A stretch of 53,097 nt of DNA from Proteobacteria bacterium UBA652. GTDB taxonomy: Bacteria; Pseudomonadota; Gammaproteobacteria; Nitrosococcales; Methylophagaceae. Within the stretch, counting starts at the first letter, position 1; each line of letters begins with the position of its first letter. The notes below the pieces were generated by a model that searched no databases, was not told the DNA's origin, and saw only the letters and a program-made list of their open reading frames with translations. This document shows positions 26,076 to 35,454 of the stretch, in pieces. Location: contig DBOG01000074.1 in NCBI GenBank assembly GCA_002299915.1, forward strand, positions 1-53,097. Direction: 5' to 3'. Position numbers and translations under genes: made by a program.

Positions 26076-26891
26076 CTAATCACATTCAACCGCATGCCAA
26101 GAAACAGCTGGCTGATCAATACGCAAAGCAGTAAGCTGCTCGCCCCATACTGCGCCGCTATCCAATGCATAGACACGGCCATATCGTTTGGTGGCGAGCG
26201 TAGACCAATGGCCGAATACGATATTGTCTTTTTTGCTTTTTCTGCCTTTCACTTCAAACCACGGCATCATACCTTCAGGCTGACTGCCAAGCGGGCCTTT
26301 GTGTTTGAAATTAAGCGTGCCTAAGGCATCGCAATACCGTAGCCGCGTAAAACAATTAATAATAAAGCGGGTGCGATCCGCACCTTTCAGTGTTTTAGAC
26401 CAACGGTTAGGCTGATTTCCATACATGGCCTTTAACACGTTTTTAACATTTTTACCTTGTAATAAGGCTTCTACTTCTTGCGAGCGTTTAACTGCTTTTT
26501 TGATTTTCCATTGGGGCGGCAAGCCAGCATGTACCATGCTAAAACCCAGCAATTCATCATGATAAAACAGTGGTTGGTGTCGTAACCAATCAATCAGTTC
26601 ATCTCTATCGGGTGCGGCTAACACAGCCATCATCGTGTCTTTATCGTGCTTATGTTTGGTAACCCCATAGGCTGCGGCGAGCAAATGTAAATCATGATTG
26701 CCCAACACGATTTTCACGCGATTACCGGCATCCTTGGCAAACCGCAACACTTCGGTTGATTTTGGACCTCGATTAACCAGATCACCCACTAACCAGATTT
26801 GATCTTGGCTAGGATCAAATTGGATAACGTCTAACAAGCGCTGCAAATCATCAAAGCAGCCCTGTACATCACCAATGGCATAAACAGCCAT
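26076..26891 (-). CDS. apaH: Symmetrical bis(5'-nucleosyl)-tetraphosphatase ApaH
   Basis: A 271-residue PPP-family phosphatase that splits Ap4A into two ADP and also decaps Np4-capped RNA. Metal-binding motifs: GDVQGCFDDLQRLL (about 7-20), GDLVNRGPKS (about 36-45) and LGNHDLHLL (about 63-71), then VHAGLPPQW and GHWSTL. It follows the DUF934 gene after 12 bases and might share the cysI transcript. Length matches E. coli ApaH (280). Confidence 0.95.
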   Translation of the reverse strand: MAVYAIGDVQGCFDDLQRLLDVIQFDPSQDQIWLVGDLVNRGPKSTEVLRFAKDAGNRVKIVLGNHDLHLLAAAYGVTKHKHDKDTMMAVLAAPDRDELIDWLRHQPLFYHDELLGFSMVHAGLPPQWKIKKAVKRSQEVEALLQGKNVKNVLKAMYGNQPNRWSKTLKGADRTRFIINCFTRLRYCDALGTLNFKHKGPLGSQPEGMMPWFEVKGRKSKKDNIVFGHWSTLATKRYGRVYALDSGAVWGEQLTALRIDQPAVSWHAVECD

Positions 26892-26903
26892 TAAATAGAC
26901 AGT

Positions 26904-27383
26904 CTACCGTCTGCGATAGAGCGGTTCTGGTTGTAAGGCTGTGGTTTGATAATTATCACTAAAGTCATCGAAGGCTGCCAATGCATCAGATAATTGAACG
27001 GTCTCTGCCAATTCAAAGCTGCTGAAACCCACTTGTGATAGATAAAACAATTGATCATGCAACACATCTCCCTGCGCGCGAATATCGCCTTGGTATCCAT
27101 AGCGGTCACGTAATAAACGCGCCACAGAATAACCCCGACCATCAGTAAACACAGGGAAATATACCACTATCATCGCCAGTTGTGGTAAATCATCGATTAA
27201 ATCTTCAATCGCATCTTCCCCTAGCACACGCACACCTATATCACCACCATGCTTACTCAGCTGTTCGCGCTCTGCTAACCAGCGAGAGAAAGAAACGGTG
27301 ATCTTGCCTGATATTGTGGTGGCCTCATCATCTAAATGCTGCCAGTCATCTTCAATAATTTTCTTATCTTTAATTATTTGCAT
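26904..27383 (-). CDS. DUF934 family protein next to sulfite reductase
   Basis: I start at ATG 27383 (MQIIKDKKIIEDDW, 159 residues), with AAGGA eight bases upstream; it overlaps the end of cysI by 14 bases. The protein has the DUF934 pattern: GVRVLGEDAIEDLIDDLPQL, then VYFPVFTDGRGYSVARLLRDRYGYQGDIRA, and QLFYLSQVGFSSFEL. Members almost always follow the CysI-type sulfite reductase in proteobacteria, so a role in that reaction is likely, but no activity is proven. It lacks obvious cofactor-binding cysteines. Confidence 0.87.
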   Translation of the reverse strand: MQIIKDKKIIEDDWQHLDDEATTISGKITVSFSRWLAEREQLSKHGGDIGVRVLGEDAIEDLIDDLPQLAMIVVYFPVFTDGRGYSVARLLRDRYGYQGDIRAQGDVLHDQLFYLSQVGFSSFELAETVQLSDALAAFDDFSDNYQTTALQPEPLYRRR

Positions 27384-29022
27384 AAACACGATCCTTAAAA
27401 GGGGCGACACCTACGCGGTGGACAGTGTCTAAGAATAATTCTTGATCCAAACGTTGTTCAACAAACACATCCACCAGATTTGATACGGTATTCACCACCT
27501 CTTGTTTTGGAATCGCTCGCCCTAAACGCTCGCCTAGTGCCGCATTTTTTTCAGAGCTGCCACCTAAAGTAAACTGATACCACTCCTCACCTTTTTTATC
27601 GACCCCAAGAATGCCAATATGGCCGACACTTTGGTGGGCACAACCATTCATACAACCTGACAGCTTTATCTTAATATCACCCAAATCATAGAGATAATCT
27701 AAATCATCAAACCGTTCATTAATTGCTTTTGCCAACGGAATCGAGGTGGCATTAGCTAGCCCACAAAAATCCAAGCCTGGGCAACAGATAATATCCGTCA
27801 AGGTATTCATATTTGCCGTCGCTAAATTGCTAGCTTTAAGTTTACCCCACAGCGCATAAAGATCAGCTTGTTTTACATCACTCAGCAATAAATTTTGATT
27901 ATGGGTTGAACGCACTTCACCCAAACTAAACCCATCGGCTAGATCAGCAATCAATTCTAATTGCTCAGCAGACACATCGCCAGGAGGCGCTGTCGGTGAT
28001 TTTAATGAAATATATACTGCTTTATAGCCTGCAATCTTATGATCGACTACATTTTGTTTAATCCAAGTTGCAAAAGCTACATCTTCAAGCAATTTAGATG
28101 CAAAGCTTTTATCATTCCCCGCAGTCACATCATAATCGGGTTCAGTGAAATATTTTTTCACTCGGTCGATTTCTTTGCTATCTAACTCAAGTTGCACTCG
28201 AATATCCTGCCATTCTGCTTCAACCAATTCTCTGAAGGGTTCAATACCGGTTTCTTTAACGGTGATCTTGATCCGCGCTTTATATTTATGATCGCGTCGG
28301 CCAAGTTGGTTATAAACCCGCAATATCGCCTCTAAATAGGAAAGCAAATCTTTCTTTTCTAAAAAGGGACGGATCTCCTGCCCGATCATCGGTGTTCGAC
28401 CTAAACCGCCACCAACAAAAACCTCAAACCCGATCTCACCTTTATCATTTTTAACAATATGCAAACCAATATCATGTAGTCGTGTTGCCGCACGATCCTC
28501 ATTGCTCCCTATCACCGCGATCTTAAATTTTCGCGGTAAATAAGCAAATTCAGGATGAAAAGTTGACCATTGCCGGATAATTTCACACCAGGGGCGTGGA
28601 TCTTCAATTTCAGAAGCGCTAATACCTGCTAGCTGATCGGAGGTGGTATTCCGAATACAGTTACCACTGCTTTGAATCGCATGCATTTCCACTGAAGCCA
28701 ATTCAGCCAAAATATCAGGCACTGTTTCTAATTTCGGCCAATTTAGTTGGAAATTTTGCCGCGTGGTGAAATGGACATAGCCTTTATCATAGCGGCGTGA
28801 AATATCGGCAATTTTACGGATCTGCTTTGATGACATCAGCCCATAAGGGATAGCGACGCGTAACATTGGCGCATGGATCTGCACATATAGACCGTTCATC
28901 AATCTTAACGGGCGGAATTGCTCTTCGGTTAATTCACCCGCTAGAAAACGACGTGTTTGATCGCGGTATTGTGCTACTCGCTGATCTACCATCGCTTGAT
29001 CGTAATTGTCGTACTGATACAT
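27370..29022 (-). CDS. cysI: Sulfite reductase hemoprotein subunit (CysI-type)
   Basis: A 550-residue siroheme/[4Fe-4S] reductase with two ferredoxin-like half domains and two NiR/SiR domains. The cluster cysteines are CPGLDFC (C-x5-C, near residue 415) and CMNGC (C-x3-C, near 457), followed by HQSVGHIGILG. Siroheme Arg-rich segments such as HFTTRQNFQLNWP are present. It reduces sulfite to sulfide for cysteine synthesis. No cysJ flavoprotein lies nearby, so another electron donor (perhaps ferredoxin) is implied. Upstream is an AT-rich gap with a small palindrome. Confidence 0.93.
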   Translation of the reverse strand: MYQYDNYDQAMVDQRVAQYRDQTRRFLAGELTEEQFRPLRLMNGLYVQIHAPMLRVAIPYGLMSSKQIRKIADISRRYDKGYVHFTTRQNFQLNWPKLETVPDILAELASVEMHAIQSSGNCIRNTTSDQLAGISASEIEDPRPWCEIIRQWSTFHPEFAYLPRKFKIAVIGSNEDRAATRLHDIGLHIVKNDKGEIGFEVFVGGGLGRTPMIGQEIRPFLEKKDLLSYLEAILRVYNQLGRRDHKYKARIKITVKETGIEPFRELVEAEWQDIRVQLELDSKEIDRVKKYFTEPDYDVTAGNDKSFASKLLEDVAFATWIKQNVVDHKIAGYKAVYISLKSPTAPPGDVSAEQLELIADLADGFSLGEVRSTHNQNLLLSDVKQADLYALWGKLKASNLATANMNTLTDIICCPGLDFCGLANATSIPLAKAINERFDDLDYLYDLGDIKIKLSGCMNGCAHQSVGHIGILGVDKKGEEWYQFTLGGSSEKNAALGERLGRAIPKQEVVNTVSNLVDVFVEQRLDQELFLDTVHRVGVAPFKDRVYANN

Positions 29023-29060
29023 AAAGTGTCTTACTATTAGCCATTAAGTAAAGCATTATA

Positions 29061-29075
29061 ATAAGGTTCCCTTAT
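29061..29075. promoter_or_regulatory. Small palindrome in the cysI promoter region
   Basis: ATAAGG-TTC-CCTTAT lies immediately upstream of a minus-strand TATAAT (29055-29060), that is, within the probable -10/-35 spacer of cysI. It could be a regulator site. No named regulator can be assigned. Confidence 0.3.
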
Positions 29076-29120
29076 AATTGGAAATTATAAACAACTATAT
29101 TAATATATGATTATAGACTA

Positions 29121-29816
29121 TCAAAACCATAATCGAATACCCGCCACCCATTTTATATCTGCCGTATGCTCACCTTCTACTCGTGCAAAATCAGCCGTTT
29201 CACCAAAACGCTTACTCCATTCAATGCCGATATAAGGCGCAAATTCACGTTTTATTTCATAGCGTAATCGTAAACCCACGCTGACATCTGATAATCCACT
29301 TCCTAACGCCATATTCTGATCGTTTTTACTGAAGAAGTTCGCTTCTAGTTCTGGGGTTAATATCCACTTTTGAGTCAGCATCAGTTCATATTCAAATTCA
29401 GATCTTAATCCGACAATACCGCTTTTTCCTACAAATAAAGCCATATCGGTTTCAAAGAAATAAGGTGCTAGACCATGCACACCTAAAACAAACCAATCTC
29501 GATTAGGCTTAGGTTTTATATCATGCCGCCAACCAATTTGAGCATCCCAATAAGGTGCAATGGCCTTGCTATAGAGTAGTTGAATTTCAGCTTCTTCAAC
29601 ATTGCCATCAACATATTCACCTTCGGTTTTAAACCATAGTTTATTAAGATCTTGTCCAAACCAAGCTTGTGCTTCCCATGCAGCATTATTACTGTCACCC
29701 ATATCGGTCATTTCTAATTGGTCAATTTTAAGCATGGTTAATAATGGATCATCTTCTCCCATTGCAATCGCATTAGATGTAAACAATAAAAGCACCCAAA
29801 GCAGTATATTGTTCAT
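29121..29816 (-). CDS. copB: Copper resistance protein B, outer membrane
   Basis: A 231-residue CopB: signal peptide (about 1-18, LLWVLLLFTSNAIAMG) then a beta-barrel with family segments WEAQAWFGQDLNKLWFKTEG, LYSKAIAPYWDAQIGWRHD, GVHGLAPYFFETDMALFVG and the closing GIEWSKRFGETADFAR. It ends in a terminal aromatic (IRLWF), as outer-membrane barrels do. It starts two bases after the copA stop. The N-terminal Met/His-rich copper-binding stretch seen in longer CopB proteins is missing, so this is a short form. Confidence 0.9.
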   Translation of the reverse strand: MNNILLWVLLLFTSNAIAMGEDDPLLTMLKIDQLEMTDMGDSNNAAWEAQAWFGQDLNKLWFKTEGEYVDGNVEEAEIQLLYSKAIAPYWDAQIGWRHDIKPKPNRDWFVLGVHGLAPYFFETDMALFVGKSGIVGLRSEFEYELMLTQKWILTPELEANFFSKNDQNMALGSGLSDVSVGLRLRYEIKREFAPYIGIEWSKRFGETADFARVEGEHTADIKWVAGIRLWF

Positions 29817-29818
29817 CG

Positions 29819-31615
29819 CTATACTACCCGCACTTCACGAAACATACTCATCATATGAAACATCAAATGACAGTGATATGCCCAACGTCCACGCGCATCG
29901 GCTGTCACCAAATAACTTATTTTTGACCCCGGCTGCACAATCACCGTGTGTTTCCGTGGAATATTTTTAGCATCACCCATTTCCAACTCGCTCCACATGC
30001 CATGTAAATGCATCGGATGATTCATCATAGTATCGTTGATCAAGGTGAAACGTACTCGTTCACCATGTTTTAAAATGATAGGCTCTGCATCAGCATATTT
30101 AATGCCATTAATTGACCACATATAGCGCGCCATATTGCCGGTTAAATGTAATTCAATTTCACGGCTAGGTTCGCGGGTGTCGATTGTAGGATAAAGATTA
30201 TGTAAATCGGCATATGTTAATACTTTACGGCCATATAAGCGCTGATGATCGCGTAGACCAATGCCAGGATCACCTATTTTATACACCGGGTTTTCGGCGC
30301 GCATATCAACATGTGGGCCAAGCTCTGTTTTTTGATGGGTGATTGGCAAGGCACTACCAAACCCCGCTAAACCTGTTCCCATCACAGCAGCGTTACCCAT
30401 ACCCATATGCATTGCATGATCCATTTTATGCCCATTATGTTCTGACATATCCATCATCGTACCGTCACGCATTGCACTGTGATCCATACCCATATCAGCC
30501 ATCGTTAAAATAGGCACGGGATCCAACGCGGGCAATTCTGCCTGCATATTTAAATCGGGCGTCAATACACCATAAGCAAAACCTGTCCGGTCTATTGCTT
30601 GGGCAAAAATAGTATGGGCTTGATCAGCTGATGGCTCTATAAGCACATCGTAAGTTTCAGCCACGCCAATACGAAAATCATCGATGGTAACCGGATCTAC
30701 ATTTTGCCCATCTACCGCTACCACAGTCATTTTCACACCGGGAATACGCACATCAAATAACGTCATCGCGGCCGCATTAATAAACCGTAAGCGGATTTTT
30801 TCACCTTTCTTAAACAGCCCTGTCCAACCTTGGTCTGGTGTTTGTCCATTCATCAAAAAGGTATAGGTCATGCCGGTAACATCGGAAATATCACGATCTG
30901 ACATGCGCATCGTATTCCACATTTCGCGTTCATTTAAGGTTTGTGCGACGCCTTTTTGCCTGACCTCCGACCATAGATCAGCAAAGGTGCGTTCTTTCAT
31001 ATTGTAATAATGACTTTGTTTTTTTAATTTAGCATAGACATCAGTGGGATCTTCATCACTCCAATCAGACAAAACAATCACATAGTCACGATCATATTCG
31101 ACCACTTGATCAATAGGATCAATCACTATCGCGCCATACACGCCTGCTTGTTCTTGATAGCCAGAATGGCTGTGATACCAATAGGTGCCACTTTGATTAA
31201 CATCAAATTGGTATTTAAAGGTTTCACCCGGCTTGATCCCCGCAAAACTTAAGCCTGGCACACCATCCATACCCGTAGGCAAAATCATGCCATGCCAATG
31301 AATTGAGCTATCTTCTGCCAAATGGTTTGTTACCTGTAAAGTAACACGCTCACCTTCTTTCCAACGTAAGATTGGTGCAGGTAAACTACCATTCACTGTG
31401 GTTGCAATGCGTGGTTTCCCCGTGAAATTAACTGCTTGATAACCAATATCTAACGTAAACTGTTTTCCACGTAGCATCTGTCCCGTATTCGCATTTCTAC
31501 TGATATCTCCAGCCGCCCACACTGGTAAATTAGCCGCAATAGCTAATGAGGACGCGCCCAATACAAATTGCCGGCGGGTTGTTGCTTGCTGTAAAAAATT
31601 TATTTTTTTATACAT
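29819..31615 (-). CDS. copA: Multicopper oxidase CopA, copper resistance
   Basis: A 598-residue periplasmic oxidase. I start at ATG 31615 (MYKKINFLQQATTRRQFVLG): it has a GAGAGA ribosome site and puts the Tat twin-arginine motif TRRQFVLG near residue 12. Copper ligands: HWHG (about 107), WYHSHSG (about 147), HPMHLHGMW (about 535) and HCHLMFHMM (about 582). A Met/His-rich segment at about 375-415 (MADMGMDHSAM, HKMDHAMHMGMG) is a Cu(I) site. Oxidises Cu(I) in the periplasm. Operon with copB. Confidence 0.94.
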   Translation of the reverse strand: MYKKINFLQQATTRRQFVLGASSLAIAANLPVWAAGDISRNANTGQMLRGKQFTLDIGYQAVNFTGKPRIATTVNGSLPAPILRWKEGERVTLQVTNHLAEDSSIHWHGMILPTGMDGVPGLSFAGIKPGETFKYQFDVNQSGTYWYHSHSGYQEQAGVYGAIVIDPIDQVVEYDRDYVIVLSDWSDEDPTDVYAKLKKQSHYYNMKERTFADLWSEVRQKGVAQTLNEREMWNTMRMSDRDISDVTGMTYTFLMNGQTPDQGWTGLFKKGEKIRLRFINAAAMTLFDVRIPGVKMTVVAVDGQNVDPVTIDDFRIGVAETYDVLIEPSADQAHTIFAQAIDRTGFAYGVLTPDLNMQAELPALDPVPILTMADMGMDHSAMRDGTMMDMSEHNGHKMDHAMHMGMGNAAVMGTGLAGFGSALPITHQKTELGPHVDMRAENPVYKIGDPGIGLRDHQRLYGRKVLTYADLHNLYPTIDTREPSREIELHLTGNMARYMWSINGIKYADAEPIILKHGERVRFTLINDTMMNHPMHLHGMWSELEMGDAKNIPRKHTVIVQPGSKISYLVTADARGRWAYHCHLMFHMMSMFREVRVV

Positions 31616-31710
31616 GAGTTCTCTCTCATTTCTCCCTATTTTATTATGACAAAACATAAAGAGAAACGTTACACTGCAGACAGCATTCATCTTTCGGGAA
31701 TAGAAACTTT

Positions 31711-32151
31711 ATGGCGAAGAAAAAACAACACTGGTTGCTGATTGCTGGGCTGGTTATCGCATATGCTTATAGCCAATATGCACCGCAAATCATGTCGCTT
31801 TCTGGCAATGATCCACACACTGATAGCGCATTACAACACGCCATCTCAAATCAGCAAAGTGATGTCCAGGTTACGGTAACGGCGCCTGTGGTGAAAATAT
31901 TACGAGATGATATGAAAGGCAGCCAACATCAGCGTTTTTTAATCAAAATTGCTAATAGTACAACCATTTTAATTGCCCATAATATTGATCTTGCACCCAG
32001 AGTAGAACAACTCAAAACAGGCGATACGGTGTCAATCTATGGTGAATATGAATGGAATAACAAAGGTGGTGTGATCCACTGGACACATCACGACCCTGCT
32101 AATCGCCACCCCCACGGTTGGATCAAACATCAAGGGAAAACCTATCAATAA
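31711..32151 (+). CDS. DUF3465 family exported protein
   Basis: A 146-residue protein with an N-terminal signal or anchor (LLIAGLVIAYAYSQYA, about 9-24). The body matches DUF3465: VTVTAPVVKILRDDMKGSQHQRFLIKI, LIAHNIDLAPR, LKTGDTVSIYGEYEWNNKGG, then a His-rich close VIHWTHHDPANRHPHGWI. The pattern suggests a small OB-like barrel. Function is unknown. It diverges from copA with 95 bases between start codons, so the two may share control. A copper link is inference. Confidence 0.75.
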   Translation: MAKKKQHWLLIAGLVIAYAYSQYAPQIMSLSGNDPHTDSALQHAISNQQSDVQVTVTAPVVKILRDDMKGSQHQRFLIKIANSTTILIAHNIDLAPRVEQLKTGDTVSIYGEYEWNNKGGVIHWTHHDPANRHPHGWIKHQGKTYQ

Positions 32152-32165
32152 CCAACATTTAAGGT

Positions 32166-32291
32166 CTAATTAGCCGCTTTCTCCATTGCTTCACCCGCAT
32201 CTTGAATATCTTCACCCAAGCCTTGCACGGTGTTGCAAGCCGTTAGCATAAAGCCAAAACTAATTAATAAAACTAATACCAATTTTTTCAT
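32166..32291 (-). CDS. Entericidin A/B-family small lipoprotein
   Basis: A 41-residue protein, ATG 32291. Lipoprotein signal with lipobox LTAC (Cys19), then NTVQGLGEDIQDAGEAMEKA, the entericidin (EcnA/EcnB) core. In E. coli the paired entericidins act in stationary-phase lysis; most bacteria have a single copy like this one of unknown role. GGGGT ribosome site upstream. It is monocistronic and convergent with the DUF3465 gene. Confidence 0.85.
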   Translation of the reverse strand: MKKLVLVLLISFGFMLTACNTVQGLGEDIQDAGEAMEKAAN

Positions 32292-32442
32292 AATTTACCC
32301 CACATTATTTTAAGCTCTCCTGAGACCCATTATCCCCTACGCTACACAAGAGTGAAAGAAAAAGAGAATGTTTTTTTACAAAGGGCTGGCAATTAAGTTA
32401 TCTACGATTCACTCAATAGCATGGCTTACTTGCTATAATCGC

Positions 32443-33780
32443 TTATTGAGTACCTGTTACAGGCTTAACAAAAGTACCATCTGAATAGGTTTTTCTCACA
32501 TTATTACCCACATCAAAAATACTTCTATTTGCTCTCGCCACGACCACTTCATAACTATCACTAATCTCATTAAAGGTGTCATCGCCCAGTTTAGTTGCGG
32601 TAATTGTTGTTTCACCGGCATTCAATACAACCACTTCGCCAGTTGAGGGGTTCACCGTCGCCACTTCTGGATCGCTGGAATCACTGGAATCATAAGATAC
32701 CTCACCTTGGCCCTGACCACCGGTTGCACTTCTTCTAAAGATGCCATCACCAAATGTTTTTGCAACATCGTCACCAATCGTAAAGTCGGTCTGATCGATT
32801 CTCACAACCGCGAGCGTATAGCTATCGATGGATGCATTGAAATTTCTATTACCGGCCCGGGTCACAATAATCGTTCCCGTGCCTGTAATCGTTACTTTAC
32901 CGTTAGAATCAACCGTTGCCACATTTGTGTCCGTGGAAGCATAAGCAGCGCCGACAACATTCGCTGCATTTCTAATCACATTCACTGTTGATAAATCGGT
33001 ATCTGCCGACACATAAACTGACCCCTTTTCGTCAACCCTATTGCTTGAAGGTGTTTTTGCTGCGGCTGTGTTTACTGTTTGTGGCTCGGGTTTAACAGGT
33101 GCAGGCGTCGGTTTAGATGTTATCACCTTCGCAGGTGCTGGCACTCCTTTCGGTGACACAGGCTTAGCAGATGTAGGCTTCGCAACAGGAATGGGTTTGG
33201 CTGGCATTGGCTTCACTGGAATGGCTGTCGCTGCTGTGATTACTTTAGGCGAGGCAGGAAGCGGTTCTGCTTTCGCTACAACAGGAGCAGGTTCATTCAC
33301 CTCAGCAAGCTTTGGCGCCACTGCCTCACTTACCGTTACCGCTATACGATTAGGTTGGTCTACTCGCCATACACTGTCAGCATGCCGACACGCAGTATCA
33401 TTTGCACCGATCCGCTTCGCGCCTCGCAATAACAGGATTTTATACCCACGACACAGCGCGTTGTCATGCGTCTTGAAAGAATGCGTCGGGGTGACGGTTA
33501 ATACCGCACCATGTGCATCATCATTCCATTCTGAGACCTGACCTGTCTGGTTATATTCTAATGCTTCTTGGACGCGTACTTCATCCGCCGTCGTAAAACC
33601 CACGCCGATCTTATCTGATAATGCCGATAACAACGTTCTCTCAGCTGTATTTGCTGGAGATACAGTTGTATTGCTTGTTTTTGCCTGTGGCTGTGTCGGC
33701 TGCACAATTTTTGCCCTCGCCAGACAAACGGGTGCGTTTGCCAACATTAAAAAAACCAAGAAATACCGCAAAATGACCAT
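32443..33780 (-). CDS. Exported surface-antigen domain fused to Ig-like repeats, ends in mid-repeat
   Basis: About 445 residues from ATG 33780. Signal peptide (VILRYFLVFLMLANAPVCLA). Residues of about 45-145 resemble the C-terminal domain of the rickettsial 17-kDa surface antigen family (VTPTHSF, CRGYKILLLRGAKRIGANDTACRHADSVWRV). A Lys/Pro/Ala-rich linker (about 170-245) follows, then Big-2-type units: YASTDTNVATVDSNGKVTI, YDSSDSSDPEVATVNPSTGE. The last unit stops after KTYSDGTFVKPVTGTQ, only its beginning. GGAG directly abuts the ATG; a TTG at 33771 would be better spaced (eight bases), so that start is also plausible. Confidence 0.72.
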   Translation of the reverse strand: MVILRYFLVFLMLANAPVCLARAKIVQPTQPQAKTSNTTVSPANTAERTLLSALSDKIGVGFTTADEVRVQEALEYNQTGQVSEWNDDAHGAVLTVTPTHSFKTHDNALCRGYKILLLRGAKRIGANDTACRHADSVWRVDQPNRIAVTVSEAVAPKLAEVNEPAPVVAKAEPLPASPKVITAATAIPVKPMPAKPIPVAKPTSAKPVSPKGVPAPAKVITSKPTPAPVKPEPQTVNTAAAKTPSSNRVDEKGSVYVSADTDLSTVNVIRNAANVVGAAYASTDTNVATVDSNGKVTITGTGTIIVTRAGNRNFNASIDSYTLAVVRIDQTDFTIGDDVAKTFGDGIFRRSATGGQGQGEVSYDSSDSSDPEVATVNPSTGEVVVLNAGETTITATKLGDDTFNEISDSYEVVVARANRSIFDVGNNVRKTYSDGTFVKPVTGTQ

Positions 33781-34005
33781 CTCCAAACACGCTTCAGGTA
33801 ACCTAACAGATTCTACCAAAATAAGTAAAGCACTGTCTATATAGAATATAAAATTTACTCTACTTATTCAGTAAAATTATAATTTATCTGTCCAAACTGT
33901 CGTGCTCTAACAACATTATGCCTTTTACAAGCATTGATGTTTTAGCCGCTAAAAATAATTATTTAGCGCAGCTTAGTTTAACCTTATCCTGGGATTAGGT
34001 GCCGC

Positions 34006-35454
34006 TTATTTAATTAAACGGCTAAGCTCTGTTATATCACCATTCCAATTTGGGAAATGCTTTCTGATAAGCGCGTGCAATTCAACTTCAAACACAGATA
34101 TCCGCTCTGCAGAAATAGCCTGCGCATCAGAATCGGCTACAGATTCAGTAATCATACCGGCACCAATCGTGACGTTTGTCAGGCGATCAATAATAATAAA
34201 CGCACCGGTGTTCCGATTGTGTTGATACGTATCAAATACTACTGGCTTATTCAATGAAAATTCACACAGCCCAATCTCATTGATTTGCAGGCTGTCCGCT
34301 TTATTTTCTGCCAAGGTATTCACATCAATTTGATGCTCAATCATGGTTAATACACCTGTGCTTTCACTCACGCCCACCTTAAAATTATATTGCTTACCAC
34401 TCACTAAGGGTGATTCCGTCATCCACACAACAGTGGCTTTCAACCTACTCGCCACAGATGGCTGATCAGCTTGCGATACAATCATATCCCCACGACTTAC
34501 ATCCACTTCATTGTCTAATGTAATCGTGATGGATTCGCCAGAAATGGCCTCAGTTAAATTACCGTCATGTGTCACGATTGCTTTAATCCGGCTTTCTGCA
34601 CCTGATGGTAACACTGTGACGTCATCACCTGGCTTAAGCATGCCTGATGCCAACGTACCGCAATATCCCCGAAAATCCAGATTAGGTCGATTTACATATT
34701 GCACAGGGAAACGTATCTCATCATTCTTGCTATCCCCCGTAATATTAATGTTTTCTAATAAATACATTAAGGTTTCACCTTGGTACCATGGCATCTTCTC
34801 ACTGGCATTCACCACATTGTCACCCGTTAATGCAGATAAGGGCACAAAGTGTACATCTTGCATCCCCAATTCAGCAGCAAAGGCGCGGTAGTCTTGTTGG
34901 ATATCCTGATACACTTGCTCGCAATAATCCATCAAATCCATTTTATTTATCGCGACCACAATATGCTTAATACCCAATAATGACGCAATAAAACTATGGC
35001 GACGGGTTTGGGTTTGGACGCCATAACGGGCATCAATCAAAATAACAGCCAACTGGCAATTAGAAGCGCCCGTTGCCATATTGCGGGTGTATTGCTCATG
35101 CCCTGGCGCATCAGCAATAATAAATTTACGCTTGGTGGTTGAAAAGTAGCGATACGCTACATCAATAGTGATCCCCTGCTCGCGTTCCGCTTGCAAACCA
35201 TCCACCAGCAAGGCCAGATCCACTGTTTCGCCTGTTGTACCTGATTTAACGCTATCCTTCGTTACCGCCTCGAGCTGATCTTCATAGATCATTTTCGAAT
35301 CGTATAATAAGCGCCCAATCAACGTACTTTTACCATCATCCACATTGCCACAAGTCAGAAAACGCAGGATCTCCTTGTTTTCATGCTGCTTTAAATACGC
35401 ATCAATATCGCTTGCGATGAGGTTATCTACTTGATAATTATTTTCCGCCACCAT
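34006..35454 (-). CDS. cysN: Sulfate adenylyltransferase subunit 1 (GTPase)
   Basis: A 482-residue EF-Tu-like GTPase that drives ATP sulfurylase. G motifs: GNVDDGKSTLIGRLLYD (about 37-53), DAPGHEQYTRNMATGAS (about 116) and NKMDLMDYC (about 169). Two beta-barrel domains follow. No APS kinase (CysC) domain is fused, unlike NodQ-type proteins. Starts one base overlapping the cysD stop (TAATG). With CysD it makes APS from sulfate. The 225 bases downstream hold only a weak GCTAAA/TTTAGC stem. Confidence 0.96.
   Translation of the reverse strand: MVAENNYQVDNLIASDIDAYLKQHENKEILRFLTCGNVDDGKSTLIGRLLYDSKMIYEDQLEAVTKDSVKSGTTGETVDLALLVDGLQAEREQGITIDVAYRYFSTTKRKFIIADAPGHEQYTRNMATGASNCQLAVILIDARYGVQTQTRRHSFIASLLGIKHIVVAINKMDLMDYCEQVYQDIQQDYRAFAAELGMQDVHFVPLSALTGDNVVNASEKMPWYQGETLMYLLENINITGDSKNDEIRFPVQYVNRPNLDFRGYCGTLASGMLKPGDDVTVLPSGAESRIKAIVTHDGNLTEAISGESITITLDNEVDVSRGDMIVSQADQPSVASRLKATVVWMTESPLVSGKQYNFKVGVSESTGVLTMIEHQIDVNTLAENKADSLQINEIGLCEFSLNKPVVFDTYQHNRNTGAFIIIDRLTNVTIGAGMITESVADSDAQAISAERISVFEVELHALIRKHFPNWNGDITELSRLIK

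Noticed and set aside
33940..33972. GCTAAA/TTTAGC stem downstream of cysN
   Set aside because: Six AT-rich pairs, no T-run; kept only as a remark.
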